A DNA stretch of 64,000 bases from Anastrepha obliqua (lineage: Eukaryota > Arthropoda > Insecta > Diptera > Tephritidae): positions 23,893,792 to 23,957,791 of the forward strand of contig NC_072892.1 in the NCBI RefSeq assembly GCF_027943255.1, in the 5' to 3' direction. The notes under the pieces were generated by a model. The model ran no database searches and was not told the origin of the DNA. It was given only the letters and a program-made list of their open reading frames with translations. Within the stretch, counting starts at the first letter, position 1, and each line of letters starts with the position of its first letter. Position numbers and translations under genes: made by a program. Positions 34,571 to 45,228 of the stretch are shown here, piece after piece.

Positions 34571-35865
34571 GAAATAAAATGCATTCAAACCAGATAAGCG
34601 ACAATGAAAATGGGTTTTATTTAAAATATTACAAGCCACTAATGCTTGATTTTTATTTCGGGTATATACAATGGCGAGCATTGCGAGTGCATGATGATTT
34701 TTTTTTAATATCTACAATGCGTTTTGTGTTAACATGTTTTTCTAATTTCTTTTTATTTTTTTTTATTTTCTGTTTTTTTTTTTGTAAATACAATATTTTT
34801 CATTATATAACAAAAACTATTTTTTTATTTTTTGTTCTTCAGCTAAAACTAGTTAATAAAACTTTAAAAAATTTGGAAAAATTCAAAGATATTTCATCTA
34901 CGTTTTGAAATGATTGTTAATTAAAAATTTGTTTTTTCGGAGGTGAGTTGTCCGACTAAAGATAATTTTTTTTTTATATTTACAATGTGTTTTTTGTTAA
35001 CATGTTTTTTTTTTGTAAATAATTTTTTATTATAACGGGCGCTTTTTAGCTATTATCTTTTTAAACAGTTGGTTTAAATAGCTGACGCACGTTTCGTGTT
35101 TTGTTTCACTGACATCTTCAGTTTGATCTATAATTTAACCGTGACTCGTCTTACAAACGAACAACGCTTGCAAATCATTGAATTTTATTATGGACCATTT
35201 GCAGTGCAGTTGCGGTCAACATTTGCATGAAATAATCTTCAAACATTAAATTATACTGTGCGACAGCGATATTATACTTTTATGGAGACCTAGTACAACT
35301 TGTAGGTATAGTAAAACTAAGAAAAATGGTATAGGAGATATTTCCAATACACCCCCAAAATCTCATTTTATGGCCATAAAACCGTTTTTCAGTAGGTTGA
35401 TGTGAAGAATCACTCTTAACTTCGCCAATTTCCATCCGATTTCGAATTTGTTTTTTAAGTTCGAAAGAACAAAAACAAGCCTTTTTGACAGTTTGTTGAC
35501 AATTTTTCTGAAATGACAACTGACGAGACTGTAGACGGAAGTATTTGGATTTTTGTTATTTTTTCCCTATTTTTTCGACTTTGACATAATTTTTACGATA
35601 TTATCCGATATTGAGGATTTCTTTTAGTACACTACTGGTATAGTAAATTTAATTTTGCGTCGAATGAGCTGTATTTGACTGTAAATGAATTAAAATGAAT
35701 AGAGTTCTGTGAGTTTTAAGATTTTATTTTTTTTTTACTAATTTGGTATGTACATAGGTATAACTTACGCTAAATGGGAATAAGGCGCGTTTTGAAGCAT
35801 GAAAATGATAACAAGTGTCATTATAAACACATAATATTTATTGGAGTATTGTGCAGTGTAGCACT

Positions 35866-35912
35866 GTACGGTATGGTACGGTGCGGTACGGTGCGGTACG
35901 GTGCAGTACACA
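35866..35912. repeat. 10-bp minisatellite GGTACGGTGC
   Basis: About four units of a 10-bp motif (GGTACGGTGC) at the inner edge of the left inverted arm; a related GGTATGGTACGG start and an isolated GTATGGTACGGTACA lie nearby at 35962-35976. Not present in the right arm. Confidence 0.7.
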
Positions 35913-36035
35913 ACGGAACTTAAAACTTAAAAATGCATTGGAAACGGCCCTTTGGAGTTTAGTATGGTACGGTACATTTGCCATTCTCTTCATCAGTTTT
36001 GAATACTTCTCTGTAAGAAATTCGATCATCATCAT

Positions 36036-36660
36036 TCATCTGAAGTCGTCATCAACTAAATTCCATTGTTTAAATCGAGAAGCGAGCGTTTCAGATTGTC
36101 TTCCCGATAGAAGTAAATCCCGAGAAAGATCCTGAAAATCTGAATTTAATACAAAGTGTCGTTCTGAAGACTTAGAACCAGACGGAAAGTACTCTTCGTC
36201 ATCAGGTTTATTGTTATCAGTTTGATCATCATCAGCAATGAGTTGAACTTCCTTCATTTCATGACCTGCAGTTGAGTCAATCATATCGTCCAAGACTACG
36301 GGGTTCTTAACAGTTGCAACATCAGCATACTTTATGTGCTTTCGAGTTTTATAATGATGACCGTTTACGTCCGTTTTACAAAAATAACAATCATCTGGTT
36401 TATGATAAGGCTGATGATGCCACATCATCGGAGAATATAAAGAAATTAGACTTTTCTGGCAACGTTTTGATTTATATCTCTTGAATTTCAATGAACACTC
36501 AGTACAAGCAAATTCCGGTTCATACCAGCGATCAGAAGTAGTATATGTAAGTTTAAAGAAATCGTTGTAGCCATCAACCAGAGCTTTATTACTCTGTAAC
36601 TTCAAACAATGCTTTTGATCTACAAACCACATATGAAACAAAACTTATTGCGATTATCGC
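36036..36660 (-). CDS. Cys-rich protein of an uncharacterised arthropod family, partial
   Basis: 201-codon frame 36641-36036, not annotated by known function. Residues 41-50 have W-Y-E-P-E-F-A-C-T-E-C, residues 70-84 M-M-W-H-H-Q-P-Y-H-K-P-D-D-C-Y-F-C, then an acidic linker, and a C-terminal block S-E-T-L-A-S-R-F-K-Q-W-N-L. A further C-F-I-C-G lies just upstream in another frame (about 36645-36660), suggesting a frameshift at the start. I recognise this Cys-x2-Cys/D-C-Y-F-C pattern from expanded uncharacterised arthropod proteins that are usually longer; here only the N-terminal part remains. Its position between inverted arms suggests the element carries it. Zinc binding is inference. Confidence 0.55.
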
Positions 36661-37822
36661 ATATTTCTTTCTCACAAATTAAAGCAAAACAATAAAACTT
36701 TGACGTTTTAATAAGGTTAAATTATAATAACAAACTTCTTTTGTTAATAAATGTACAGTGTGAACTTTGGTACACTTGGGAGCTTTTTCATATTTCTATT
36801 AAAAAAAAAAAAAAAAATGTGTGATAATATGTCAGATATTTTCGTAAGTTCTAACCAGTTCTGTTGTATGCAGTACAGTGTACTCTTAGGTAGACATATA
36901 TACTCCAATAAATATTACGTATCTATAATAACGCATCAAAACACGTCCTTATTCCATTTAGCGTAAGTTATACCTACATACCAAATTAGTATATTAAAAA
37001 AAAATAAAATCTTAAAACTCACACAACTCTATTCATTTTAATTCAATTACAGTCAAATACAGCTCATTCGACGCAAAATTAAATTTACTATAACAGTGGT
37101 GTACTAAAAAAAGTCCTCAATATCGGATAATATTGAAAAAATAGAGAAAAAATAAAAAAATTCCAAATACTTCCGTCTACAGTCTCGTCAGTTGCTATTT
37201 CAGAGAAATTGTCAACAAACTGTCAAAAAAATTTGTTTCTGTTCTTTCGAACCAAAAAAACAAATTCCAAATCGGATGGAAATTGGCGAAGTTAGGAGTG
37301 ATTCTTCACATCAACCTACTGAAAAACGGTTTTATGGCCATAAAATGAGATTTTGGGGGTGTATTGGAAATTTCTCCTATACCATTTTTTTAGTTTTTCT
37401 ATAGCCGCAAGTTGGGCTAGGTCTCCATAAAAGTATATTTAATTTTGCTTTTTTTTGTCACACAGTGTTATGTGGACTGTACTATCGATTTAAATAAAAA
37501 TTTCATGCATTTTTCTGAATTTTGCTTGTGTTTTTTTGAAAAATTTTCCTATAGCTCTTAAAAAATCACCCTTTATAACCAAAACTATTTTGGTGCTTTT
37601 TTAATATTTTTTAATCTTCAACCAAAACCATTATAAATCAGTCTATAAAACCTTAAAAAATTTGGAAAAATGTAACTAATTTTCATCTACATTTTGCGCT
37701 GCGTTTTAAGCGACTTAAGAATTGATCGTTCATAAAAATTGGTTTTTTGGTTGTGACTTGTCCGACTAAAAATTGATTGTTGATAAAAAATGTTTTTTTT
37801 TGGTGGTGACTTGTCCGATTTT

Positions 37823-38025
37823 CTCTTTTATCTACAACAATTACAATTAATAAACACTTTTAACGCGAATTTTTACAAATTTTTTGCAAACGGTCTTGCG
37901 CATTTTCTTCCACAAGAACTTGACTTTTATATGGAATGATGTGCAAAAAGTCATGAGAAAAAAATATTTTTTAGCCGTTTGAGAAACTGGAATCTGTAAT
38001 TGTATGGGCTTCATTTTTTTTCTTC
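37823..38025. other. AT-rich stretch and TTC microsatellite
   Basis: Non-coding; a TTCTTC run at about 38018-38042 borders the RTE 3' end. Confidence 0.5.
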
Positions 38026-38680
38026 TTCGTCTTCTTCTTCTTAGCGTCACAGTCCTTGGTGAACCATTGCTTCCTTCACTGCTTCTTGCCATCGATCTCG
38101 ATTTACAGCCACTTCCCTCCAACATTGCACGCGCATTTTGCTAAGATCAGCTTACACATCTTCTAGCCACCTTTTCCTCGGGCATCTCCTTTTTCGTTCT
38201 CCAATTGGGGGAAGATCTAGTGCCTTCCTCGTTGATCGCATTCTAGCCATATGTCCTAGCCATCTAAGTCGTTGAAACTTAATAAATCTTATTATAGTTT
38301 CTTTCTTAACTATGTCTTCCAGTTCGGCATTGTGCCTAATGCGATAAGTGCCATCTGCCAGTCTAAGCGGACCATAAATCTTTCGGATCACTCTTCTTTC
38401 AAAGCACATTAGCTGTTTTGTCTCGTTAGCTTTCAGCGTCCACAGCCATGTGTAAGCACAGGTCGTTTCAATGCTTCATACATTCTTAATTTCTGCTCAC
38501 GCGTTAATATTTTAGATCTGAGCAATTTTAGATTAGCATTATATGCTTTTTTGGCTGCCCGTATTCTCTCACTGATTGCTACCGAAATGGCTTCGAATGT
38601 GTATGCCCCACACTCCAGATCATTGGATACGACGTTTGATCTTGATCGGACCGTATATTTAGTTTTTTCTGCATTGATTA

Positions 38681-38944
38681 TCAGTAAAGGTATTCTTTCC
38701 TCCAGCTTTTTGAACGCAACCTGCAGCTTATTTCTAGTTTTGCCATTATTAGTATATCATCTGTATAGGCACACATTTGGAATGGCTTGTTATAGATGCT
38801 GCCATTCGGGTTTATTTCGTTTAGTATTGCGTGTAGCACCAGGTTAAATATCAGCGTTGAGAAGGCATCACCTTGTTTAACTCCTGAGGCAATAGAGAAC
38901 GGTTCCGGTACATTCTCCTTGCACAATAACTTTTGCTGTCGCAT
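38681..38944 (-). pseudogene. RTE reverse transcriptase palm, YTDD motif
   Basis: 87-codon frame with S-G-V-K-Q-G-D-A (residues 20-27) and catalytic Y-T-D-D (about residue 59). Preceded after a frameshift by the motif A segment S-I-D-F-Q-Q-A-F-D-S in 38877-39137. Family-typical role: target-primed reverse transcription. Confidence 0.85.
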
Positions 38945-39356
38945 TTGTAGGGGTCATAATAACAAGTTCTATAAGATTTGTTGGTATGCCTATAGACTGC
39001 AACAAGTATTTTATTTTACTTCCGTCTATGCTATCAAATGCCTGCTGAAAATCGATAGATAGACAGTGAATACCAATGTCATATTCATATAGTTTTTCAA
39101 AGGTTTGCATGACTATGAAAGCCTGCTTGGTAATCATCTAGTATTTCTTCAGGATATTGGCTCAGCCTTAAATATAATATATTTGTGAAGACCTTGTACC
39201 CTGAGTTCAGTAGCGATATGCCTCCGTAATTTCGACAGTTTGCTTTATCACCTGTTTTATGTATCGAAACAATAATGCTTGTCAACCATTCTGTAGGTAA
39301 GGTGTTGGTTTCCCATATTTTTATTATTAGGTTGTGCAGATGCTTGGCCAACTCTA

Positions 39357-40430
39357 ACATATGTCCACTAGGCATTGAGACTAACTTCAGATTTATATTT
39401 GAGTGCATAAAGAAACAAACAGATGTAGCCCCATTCACTTGTCATGCCCAAGTGTGCTTACACTTAACAGTCAAACTCATATTACGCGAAAGTTTCCATT
39501 CAAAATGCCGTACAAGCTGGATTTATGTAAATCTGTCGCCAATCTGTTTGGACGACTCAGTACTAGTGAAATTCTGAAGGTGTTTGAAGATAAATCAATC
39601 TCCCGTGCGACTATTTGCCGTGTTTTGAAAGATTGACGGAATGGAAAAGAACCGGAAAATAAGGTTATACCGGGTCGCCCTACAAAAGTAAGTGCCGCAA
39701 CAACGAAAAAGCTGCTTTCAAGTGCCAAAAACAAGGTTGCTCCTCAAACAACAACACGCAAATTAGCACGAAAATTTGGCATTTCAAAGTCTGGCGTTCA
39801 CAAGATTTTGAAGAAAAACACTGTAATTTATCGTAAACGTAAGCGAGCCCCAAAATATACAGCGAAACAATTCGAAAAATACCAATTTGCTGCCGTGTAC
39901 TTCGTCGTGAACACTTTGCGAATGAAAAATTCATAATTTTGGATGATGAATCGTACTTCACATTTTTTCATCATGAATTGAGTGGCAACGACGGTTTTTA
40001 CACTGACAACATCGAAACAACACCAAACGAGGTTATATATGCCAGCAAATCAAAATTTGAGCAGAAGGTGCTAGTGTGGGTGGCCATTTCTTCGAAGGGT
40101 GTTTCAGAACCATTGATTCGCAAAAAAAAAAAGCCAAAGCGATCAATGCTGACGTTTATATCGGTCAATGCTTGCCAAAACTGAAGAGATTCATCGATAA
40201 ATATCACAATAGTGACGTAATCATGTTTTGGCCAGACCTTGCAAGCTGCTATTACGCAAAAAAAACATGGGATTGGTCAACTTAGCAAAAATCGAAGAAG
40301 TGTAATCTAAATGTATTTTTGATATGTAACCAATCGACTGAAGTACCAAATAAAAATAATTTTTAATTCAATTGTTTGTGTTCAAATGGCGTATGCCAGA
40401 AGTGAGTCTCAATGTTTAGTGGACATATGT
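39357..40430 (+). mobile_element. Tc1-like element, internally deleted, in RTE
   Basis: Left end ACATATGTCCACTAGGCATT, right end read inward ACATATGTCCACTAAACATT, with TA at 39355-39356 and 40431-40432. The transposase starts at 39504 (M-P-Y-K-L-D-L-C-K-S). Shifted frames then cover the helix-turn-helix (R-A-T-I-C-R-V-L-K-D), R-K-L-A-R-K-F-G-I-S-K, first Asp in L-D-D-E-S-Y-F-T-F and second in F-W-P-D-L-A-S-C. The sequence breaks off before the last acidic residue, and the 3' UTR joins directly. Confidence 0.85.
39939..40285 (+). pseudogene. Tc1-like transposase catalytic fragment
   Basis: D-D-E-S-Y-F-T-F-F at 39939-39970 carries the first acidic residue; K-F-E-Q-K-V-L-V-W-V-A-I-S (40047-40090) is the conserved strand after it; a frameshift at the A-run (40122-40132) leads to A-D-V-Y-I-G-Q-C-L and P-D-L-A-S-C. 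No E/D-N-F-W motif remains. Confidence 0.75.
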
Positions 40431-40591
40431 TATTCCACCATATTTTAGTAATTCAGCCGATACCCTATCATCGCCACAACTTTTGTAATTATTCAGTTTG
40501 TTTGGGGCGGTTTTTATTTCCTCAAAACTGCGGCTGCTTAGATTAACCTCAGCGGTCTGCAATTCTGGTATTGCTTCTTCTCCTCTTTGTA

Positions 40592-41135
40592 TAGGGTTGT
40601 TCAATAGGTGCGCTTCAACTTTTTTCCGATAGGGAGGGCGAACGACGCAATATTTTTTATTTTTCGCTTGTCATTTGTAAACTTCATTAGTATACATTTC
40701 ATCATGGAACGCTACACACTCGAGCAACGATTACAAATCGTGCAAATTTTTTATGAAAATAATCGTTCTGTTGCTGCTACTTTAAGAGCATTACGGCCAT
40801 TTTACGGTCCATTTAACAAGCCGTCCCGTTTTGGGGTTATGTGAAGTCATTGGTCTACAGTAACAAGCCGGCGACGATTTGTGAGCTCAGAGCCGATATT
40901 GAACGCGAAATTGCTGCAATTTCGGCCGATTTATGCAAAAGAGTGATCGAAAATTGGGTTCAACGATTGGACTTCGTAAAACGTGCACGCGGTGGTCATG
41001 CAAAAGAAATCGATTTTCATACTTAAATGTATATGTTCAAACTCGATAATAAAAAAAATTAGTTAAAAAAGTCAAACCGTTTGTGTTTTATTCAAAAAAG
41101 TTCAAAAGTTGAAGCGCTCTTACTGAAAAACCCTA
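40592..41135 (+). mobile_element. DD41D-type mariner, N-to-C fused, in RTE
   Basis: TAGGGTTGTTCAATAGGTGC at the left; read inward from the right TAGGGTTTTTCAGTAAGAGC. TA duplication at 40590-40591 and 41136-41137. It encodes M-E-R-Y-T-L-E-Q-R-L-Q-I-V-Q-I-F-Y (40704 onward) and, after a short gap, the C-terminal tail S-L-V-Y-S-N-K-P-A-T-I...R-V-I-E-N-W-V-Q-R-L-D (40841-41026). The catalytic core is deleted; the element is 544 bp. Confidence 0.85.
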
Positions 41136-41395
41136 TACATTTAGAGTTTCATTGAAATGTTCCTTTCAACGATGAATAATTTGCTGTTTATCACTTAGTG
41201 CTTCTCCACTTTTGTTTTTGACAACATTCGTCCGTGGGTAAAAGGATTTAGATTGTTGTTTTATGGTTGGATACATTTTTCTTATATTTTTATTTTTTAA
41301 ATCAATTTCGATTTGCTCTATTTGTCTTTTCAAGAAGTTTTTTTCCTTCACTTAATAATAGTTTTCGCTTCTTTTCTTTTTTCTTGGTGTGAGCA

Positions 41396-41957
41396 GTGTT
41401 ACTGCGTACACGAAAATTTTCTCAAGATTTTGCGATTAGAAATCAAAATTCAGTTTAAAATTTGTAGAATTTTGTATAAAGTTTAAAAGTTTGATTTATG
41501 TGGAATTTATTAAAGAGTGAACAATATTTTTTACAGAAAAAAACGAAAAAATTCTAGCTTGATTGACATTAAAAGTTAAAAAAAGAGTAATAATACACTG
41601 AGTTACGCTCGCCACTGTCGCGCTCTGGCTAGAAAAAGGTGATAATTCGAAAAGTCGAAAATTCGGGGAAAACGGTTGTAAAATCTTTACTATGCCTCCC
41701 TAAGTAAAAGTAAAAATATATTTTATTATTTTTGCCAATAACCCATATTTATATGTATAATCAGTGATTTTGTTATGCAAGAATCAGACCGTCAAATTTC
41801 CATCCAAAATCAGTCGCTAAGTGCGAAAATCTACATACTTTTTTCTGAAATGCAACTTTCGACATTTCACCAAATAATAGTTTTGTATTGAATAAAAAAA
41901 GGTAGAGCATAAATTGTCGCATATCTGGAGAATCCCTCAACTGATGAAAACAAGTGA
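41396..41957. other. AT-rich stretch, nothing recognised
   Basis: No frame or repeat that I can assign. Confidence 0.35.
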
Positions 41958-41959
41958 TA

Positions 41960-43199
41960 CTACTGTGGGCAAAAAGCAAGGTGAATTAATTTGCCAAACT
42001 TCGCGGGATTAAAATTTCGCTCTAGTTATTTTTTTCATGAGTTGGCAGCTGTTAATAACATCTGGGCCAACTTTCATGTGAATGTCATTATCAGTAATAT
42101 ATTTACGCTTGTGTTTACCAAACGACCAAGAGTGAATTTTTCGATTTTTGCAATGTCTGAGTTGATTGAGCAGAGAAGTACCATCAAATTTTGTTTGCGG
42201 AATGAAATTTCGGCTGCGGAAACGTTTAGCATGTTGCAGAAGGCATTTGGTGATTCGACCATGTCGCAGAAAAATGTTTTTAAGTGGTACAAAGACTTCA
42301 AAGAGGGTCGAGAACGTGTTGATGACTTGGAGCGCTCCGGACGACCATCGACGTCAACAGATGACCAACACTGATATGATCGGAATATCAGAAGGATCTG
42401 TGAAAACCATTTTGAAATACCATTTGGGCCTACGAAAAGTCAAATCTCGTTTGGTACCGAAAACTCTCAATTTCTTGGAATAAAGTCGTCGCGTTGATGT
42501 GTGTGAAGCAATGCTTTCAGACTATCAGGACAAGCTCAAATGCATCATTACGTGAGATGAGACATGGATTTATGCTTACGACCCTGAAACAACCGACCAA
42601 TCAAGCGAATATCGTGCTAAAGGCGAGGCCAGACCGAAAAGAGTCGTTCAAAAGTAAAGGTCATGATGACAGTTTTTTCGATTTTCGTGGTGTGGTGCAC
42701 TATGAATTCCTTCCACCTGGCCAAACTGTTAATAAGGAATATTATTTGAGCGTTATGCGTCGTTTACGTGAAGCAATTCGTCTAAAAAGACAGAATTATG
42801 GGCCAACAACTCTTGGTTTTTGCATCACGATAATGCACCGTCTCACACTGAACTCGTTCTTCGTGACCACTTCGCCAAAAATTCAACGCATATCGTTCCG
42901 CAACCACCGTATTCGCCTGATTTGGCTCCGTGTGACTTCTGGCTATTCCCAAAACTCAAGAGACCACTCCGGGGAACGCGTTTGGAATCGATTGAGGAGA
43001 TAAAAGCTGAATCGAAGAAGGTGCTGATGACTATACCGGAAATGGACTATTTGGCATGTTTTGAGGACTGGAAAAATCGTTGGCATAAGTATATTTCATC
43101 GAGAGGGGATTATTTTGAAGGGGATGAAATTGATTTACAAGAATAAATAAATATTTTTCATTTTACAACCAAATTCCCCTTACTTTTTGCCCACAGTAG
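41960..43199 (+). mobile_element. Mariner (irritans-like, DD34D), full length, inactive
   Basis: Terminal repeats CTACTGTGGGCAAAAAGCAA and, inward from the right, CTACTGTGGGCAAAAAGTAA; TA at 41958-41959 and 43200-43201; 1,240 bp. The transposase starts at 42151 (M-S-E-L-I-E-Q-R). Frame 41991-42374 covers the N-terminal helix-turn-helix to S-G-R-P-S-T. Later blocks are D-E-T-W-I-Y-A-Y-D-P (about 42560, first Asp), H-H-D-N-A-P-S-H-T (42820) and P-Y-S-P-D-L-A-P-C-D-F (42910), 34 residues apart. Several frameshifts and stops. Confidence 0.9.
42820..43146 (+). pseudogene. Mariner transposase C-terminal third
   Basis: 109-codon frame with the second and third catalytic Asp in DD34D spacing and a complete C-terminus (D-W-K-N-R-W-H-K-Y-I...G-D-Y-F-E-G-D). 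Intact for its length; the upstream part is in other frames. Confidence 0.9.
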
Positions 43200-43201
43200 T
43201 A

Positions 43202-44770
43202 TATCGAGTTAAAGGTAATCTGCTGCCTTTTAGGAAGCAACAACCTAGCGATCGATATTTTTTCTGTTTGTTTGGTGGGTGAGGTAGGGTTCAAAATGCC
43301 TTCGTACTTACAGCGACCGTCGTCTACGGCGTTGAGTAGTGTGGCCACTAAAGCAGTCCCTCCTCTCCTTCTGTGAAGAAAGCCTTCTCAGGACTACTTT
43401 CTGCATTACTTCGTGAGGGCCCAAAACGGCATCCATAAAGCACCAATTCTATTCACCCACGTTTGGTTCCAGCGCATTTGTAGCCAGCTTTGATGTCGTC
43501 TTCTGGTGTCTCTGTCTGTGAGGCTTCGCTTTGTTGCACTGTGTCGAGCGATATTTACACAGAGATTGGATGACTTGGTTTTTGGGTTTTTTTCTAGCTG
43601 TAAACCAGTGCAATCAGTTACAACTGCGGCCTTTATACTCGCGCAACTGCACCGTGTCTTATTTACCTATGCAAATATGATTTTTCTAATAAAATTACTT
43701 CGATTTGCTGCTAATATGGATGAAAAAAAAAAAACGTTGAGCTCAAGAGGATACATTTATAAGAACTTGTTTACTTTTACGCTTCCTTTTGCGAGGGGGC
43801 AATTCGAGTAAGAATTGCCTCCACCACTTATTGAATAGAGTTGAATAAATAAATTCGCTGGCGGATGACTTTTCGTTTCCATTCCCGGGCGCGTAATCAG
43901 CATTTCCTATTCTTGTAACGTATAAATTTTTCAACCGTTGTCTTTTGCGCTTAAGAAACGCCAAGCACCAAGCAGCCAGGCAACATAACTTACACATCAC
44001 ACTAATTGTTGAATGTAAACAATTATACCGGCAAACAAAAACAACACAATCTTTTCAACACACAACACCGACAGAATTTTCAAAATCCCAACTATGCTGC
44101 AGAAAGAGGCAAATGGCCTCATTAAGTAATTTTTTTTTTTTTTTTTTTTTGGTTTGCTTCTGCCATTCCCGTTTTGTAATGTTTACATTTGAAGGTAGAG
44201 AAAAAAAAATTATGTTTTACCGAACGGGAGAGGTAAAAAGAGAAAAAAAGAGGAAAACTTATTCGAATTGTAGTACAACTTTATTTTCGTAGAAGAGCGG
44301 GTGTAGAAATTTTGAAATGAAATGCATGCATTTAGGCTGATCGCACCGGGGGCTCGACTGTGCCCTGTGGCAGCAGTGCTAGAGGCGCTAATGCTGCATG
44401 CGTATGCAATGGTGCCAGGTTGCGTGTGTGCTGCACGCTGCACGGTCGCCTGCTAAGCAGTCAGAGGGCGCACACACGCGTTGCCGGCTGTGGTTAAAGG
44501 GGAATGACATTTGAAACAATCTGTTTGCATTCCTGCTTGTACGTACGTACGTATGCAAATGGTCACTTACACAAAGGGGCATTGAAATGGGTACGAATCG
44601 GAACATTTTGTATAAAATTAGACATTCAAGAAAAAATACCGTATTATAGAATATGCTTCGCTTAACTCTAAAATTAAGCAGTAAATGACTTTTTTAAGCG
44701 GTTCAAGAAAGTAAAATATATATTTTTTAAATAATGGCATAACAAAAAAAATTATTTCGCTATAAAATTA
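43202..44770. other. Host-like stretch, possible minus-strand exon-like frame
   Basis: 43316-43436 (minus) has a 42-codon frame starting in a plain ATG context and overlapping GTAAGT at its end. No homology recognised. 44129-44150 is a poly-T run. 44400-44460 is GC-richer but non-coding. Confidence 0.3.
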
Positions 44771-44774
44771 ATTT

Positions 44775-44870
44775 TAGAGCCGCAACATGGATTTGACAGT
44801 AGGCGTTCTACTCTCACGAATTTAGTCATTCGCTCTGAATATTTTTATATTTTATTTACATAAGAACTAA
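44775..44870 (+). pseudogene. LINE reverse transcriptase motif 2a relic
   Basis: Translation gives P-Q-H-G-F-D-S-R-R-S-T-L-T-N-L, matching the conserved Q-H-G-F-x-x-x-R-S-T-x-T-N-L block of jockey/CR1-type polymerases. Nothing certain upstream or downstream. Very short relic. Confidence 0.5.
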
Positions 44871-45228
44871 TTATGAACCTATAATTTACTAAAGATAAGC
44901 GGTGGCTGGTCAATATTTTAGGAAAAGGTTCCGTGAATAACTTGGCAGAAGTAGCCAATATGTAACTAAAAAACCTTGTTAAATATATTAAAGTCACAGT
45001 TTGATTCAATGAGGGCAATGTACAGTACTTGGCCATTGAATTATGACCGATGGTATTTTTTCTGAAAACTTCAAATATCAGTTAAAATTTTCAATATGGG
45101 CTTTTCCAAATAAAAAAGGGTATTAATAGGTTTTTAACCTACTCTTAGATGCTCTTACGAATTTCCGGTCAATTGGCCGGCTACGATTAGAAAAGGATCA
45201 GTTTTTTTGCTTATAAGTGAAAAGTTAA

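Larger units (their letters stand above)
35254..37467. mobile_element. Long-inverted-repeat DNA element (CACTG ends, TTA duplication)
   Basis: The left arm (35254 to about 35860) and right arm (about 36885 to 37467) are inverted copies of about 600 bp with high similarity, including GGAGACCTAG, CATTTTATGGCCATAAAACC, CGTCTACAGTCTCGTCAGTT and AGCGTAAGTTATACCTA. Outer ends read inward TACTGTGCGACA (left) and CACTGTGTGACA (right). The flanks share TTA (35251-35253, 37468-37470). The 1-kb middle has a minus-strand Cys-rich frame. End sequence and 3-bp duplication resemble CACTA-type elements, while the arm length resembles foldback elements; superfamily uncertain. Confidence 0.8.
35035..37573 (+). 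mobile_element. Mariner derivative, split by the long-inverted-repeat element
   Basis: Left end ACGGGCGCTTTTTAGCTAT, right end read inward AAAGGGTGATTTTTTAAGAG, each flanked by TA (35033-35034, 37574-37575). It carries only the start of a transposase (T-N-E-Q-R-L-Q-I-I-E-F-Y-Y near 35155) of DD41D type. Without the 2.2-kb insertion it is about 320 bp, so it was already internally deleted when invaded. Confidence 0.7.
34707..37822 (+). repeat. About 260-bp tandem repeat, interrupted by a mariner
   Basis: Copy A (about 34707-34970) and copy B (34971-35034 continuing at 37574-37765) share the series ACAATG(C/T)GTTTT..GTTAACATG, ATTATAAC(A/C)AAAACTATTTT, TAAAACCTTAAAAAATTTGG, TTTCATCTAC and GAC/GAG-TTGTCCGACTAAA. 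A third partial copy, from GGTGGTGACTTGTCCGA, ends near 37822. The mariner at 35035-37573 entered copy B at a TA. Confidence 0.7.
38030..41395 (-). mobile_element. RTE-type LINE pierced by two Tc1/mariner elements
   Basis: Read on the minus strand from 41395: a Lys/Glu-rich segment before the polymerase (K-N-I-R-K-M-Y), W/stop-K-E-H-F at about 41165, the E-L-L-K-Y-G-G block, W-x-T-x-x-I-V-S-I-H-K-T-G-D and N-Y-G-G-I-S-L-L. Then F-D-S (motif A, near 39040), S-G-V-K-Q-G-D (38890), Y-T-D-D (38775), and the C-terminal L-R-W-L-G-H (38265) with K-R-W-L-E-D. Insertions at 40592-41135 and 39357-40430 sit at TA sites; removing either returns to the same phase. Several frameshifts elsewhere. Confidence 0.85.
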
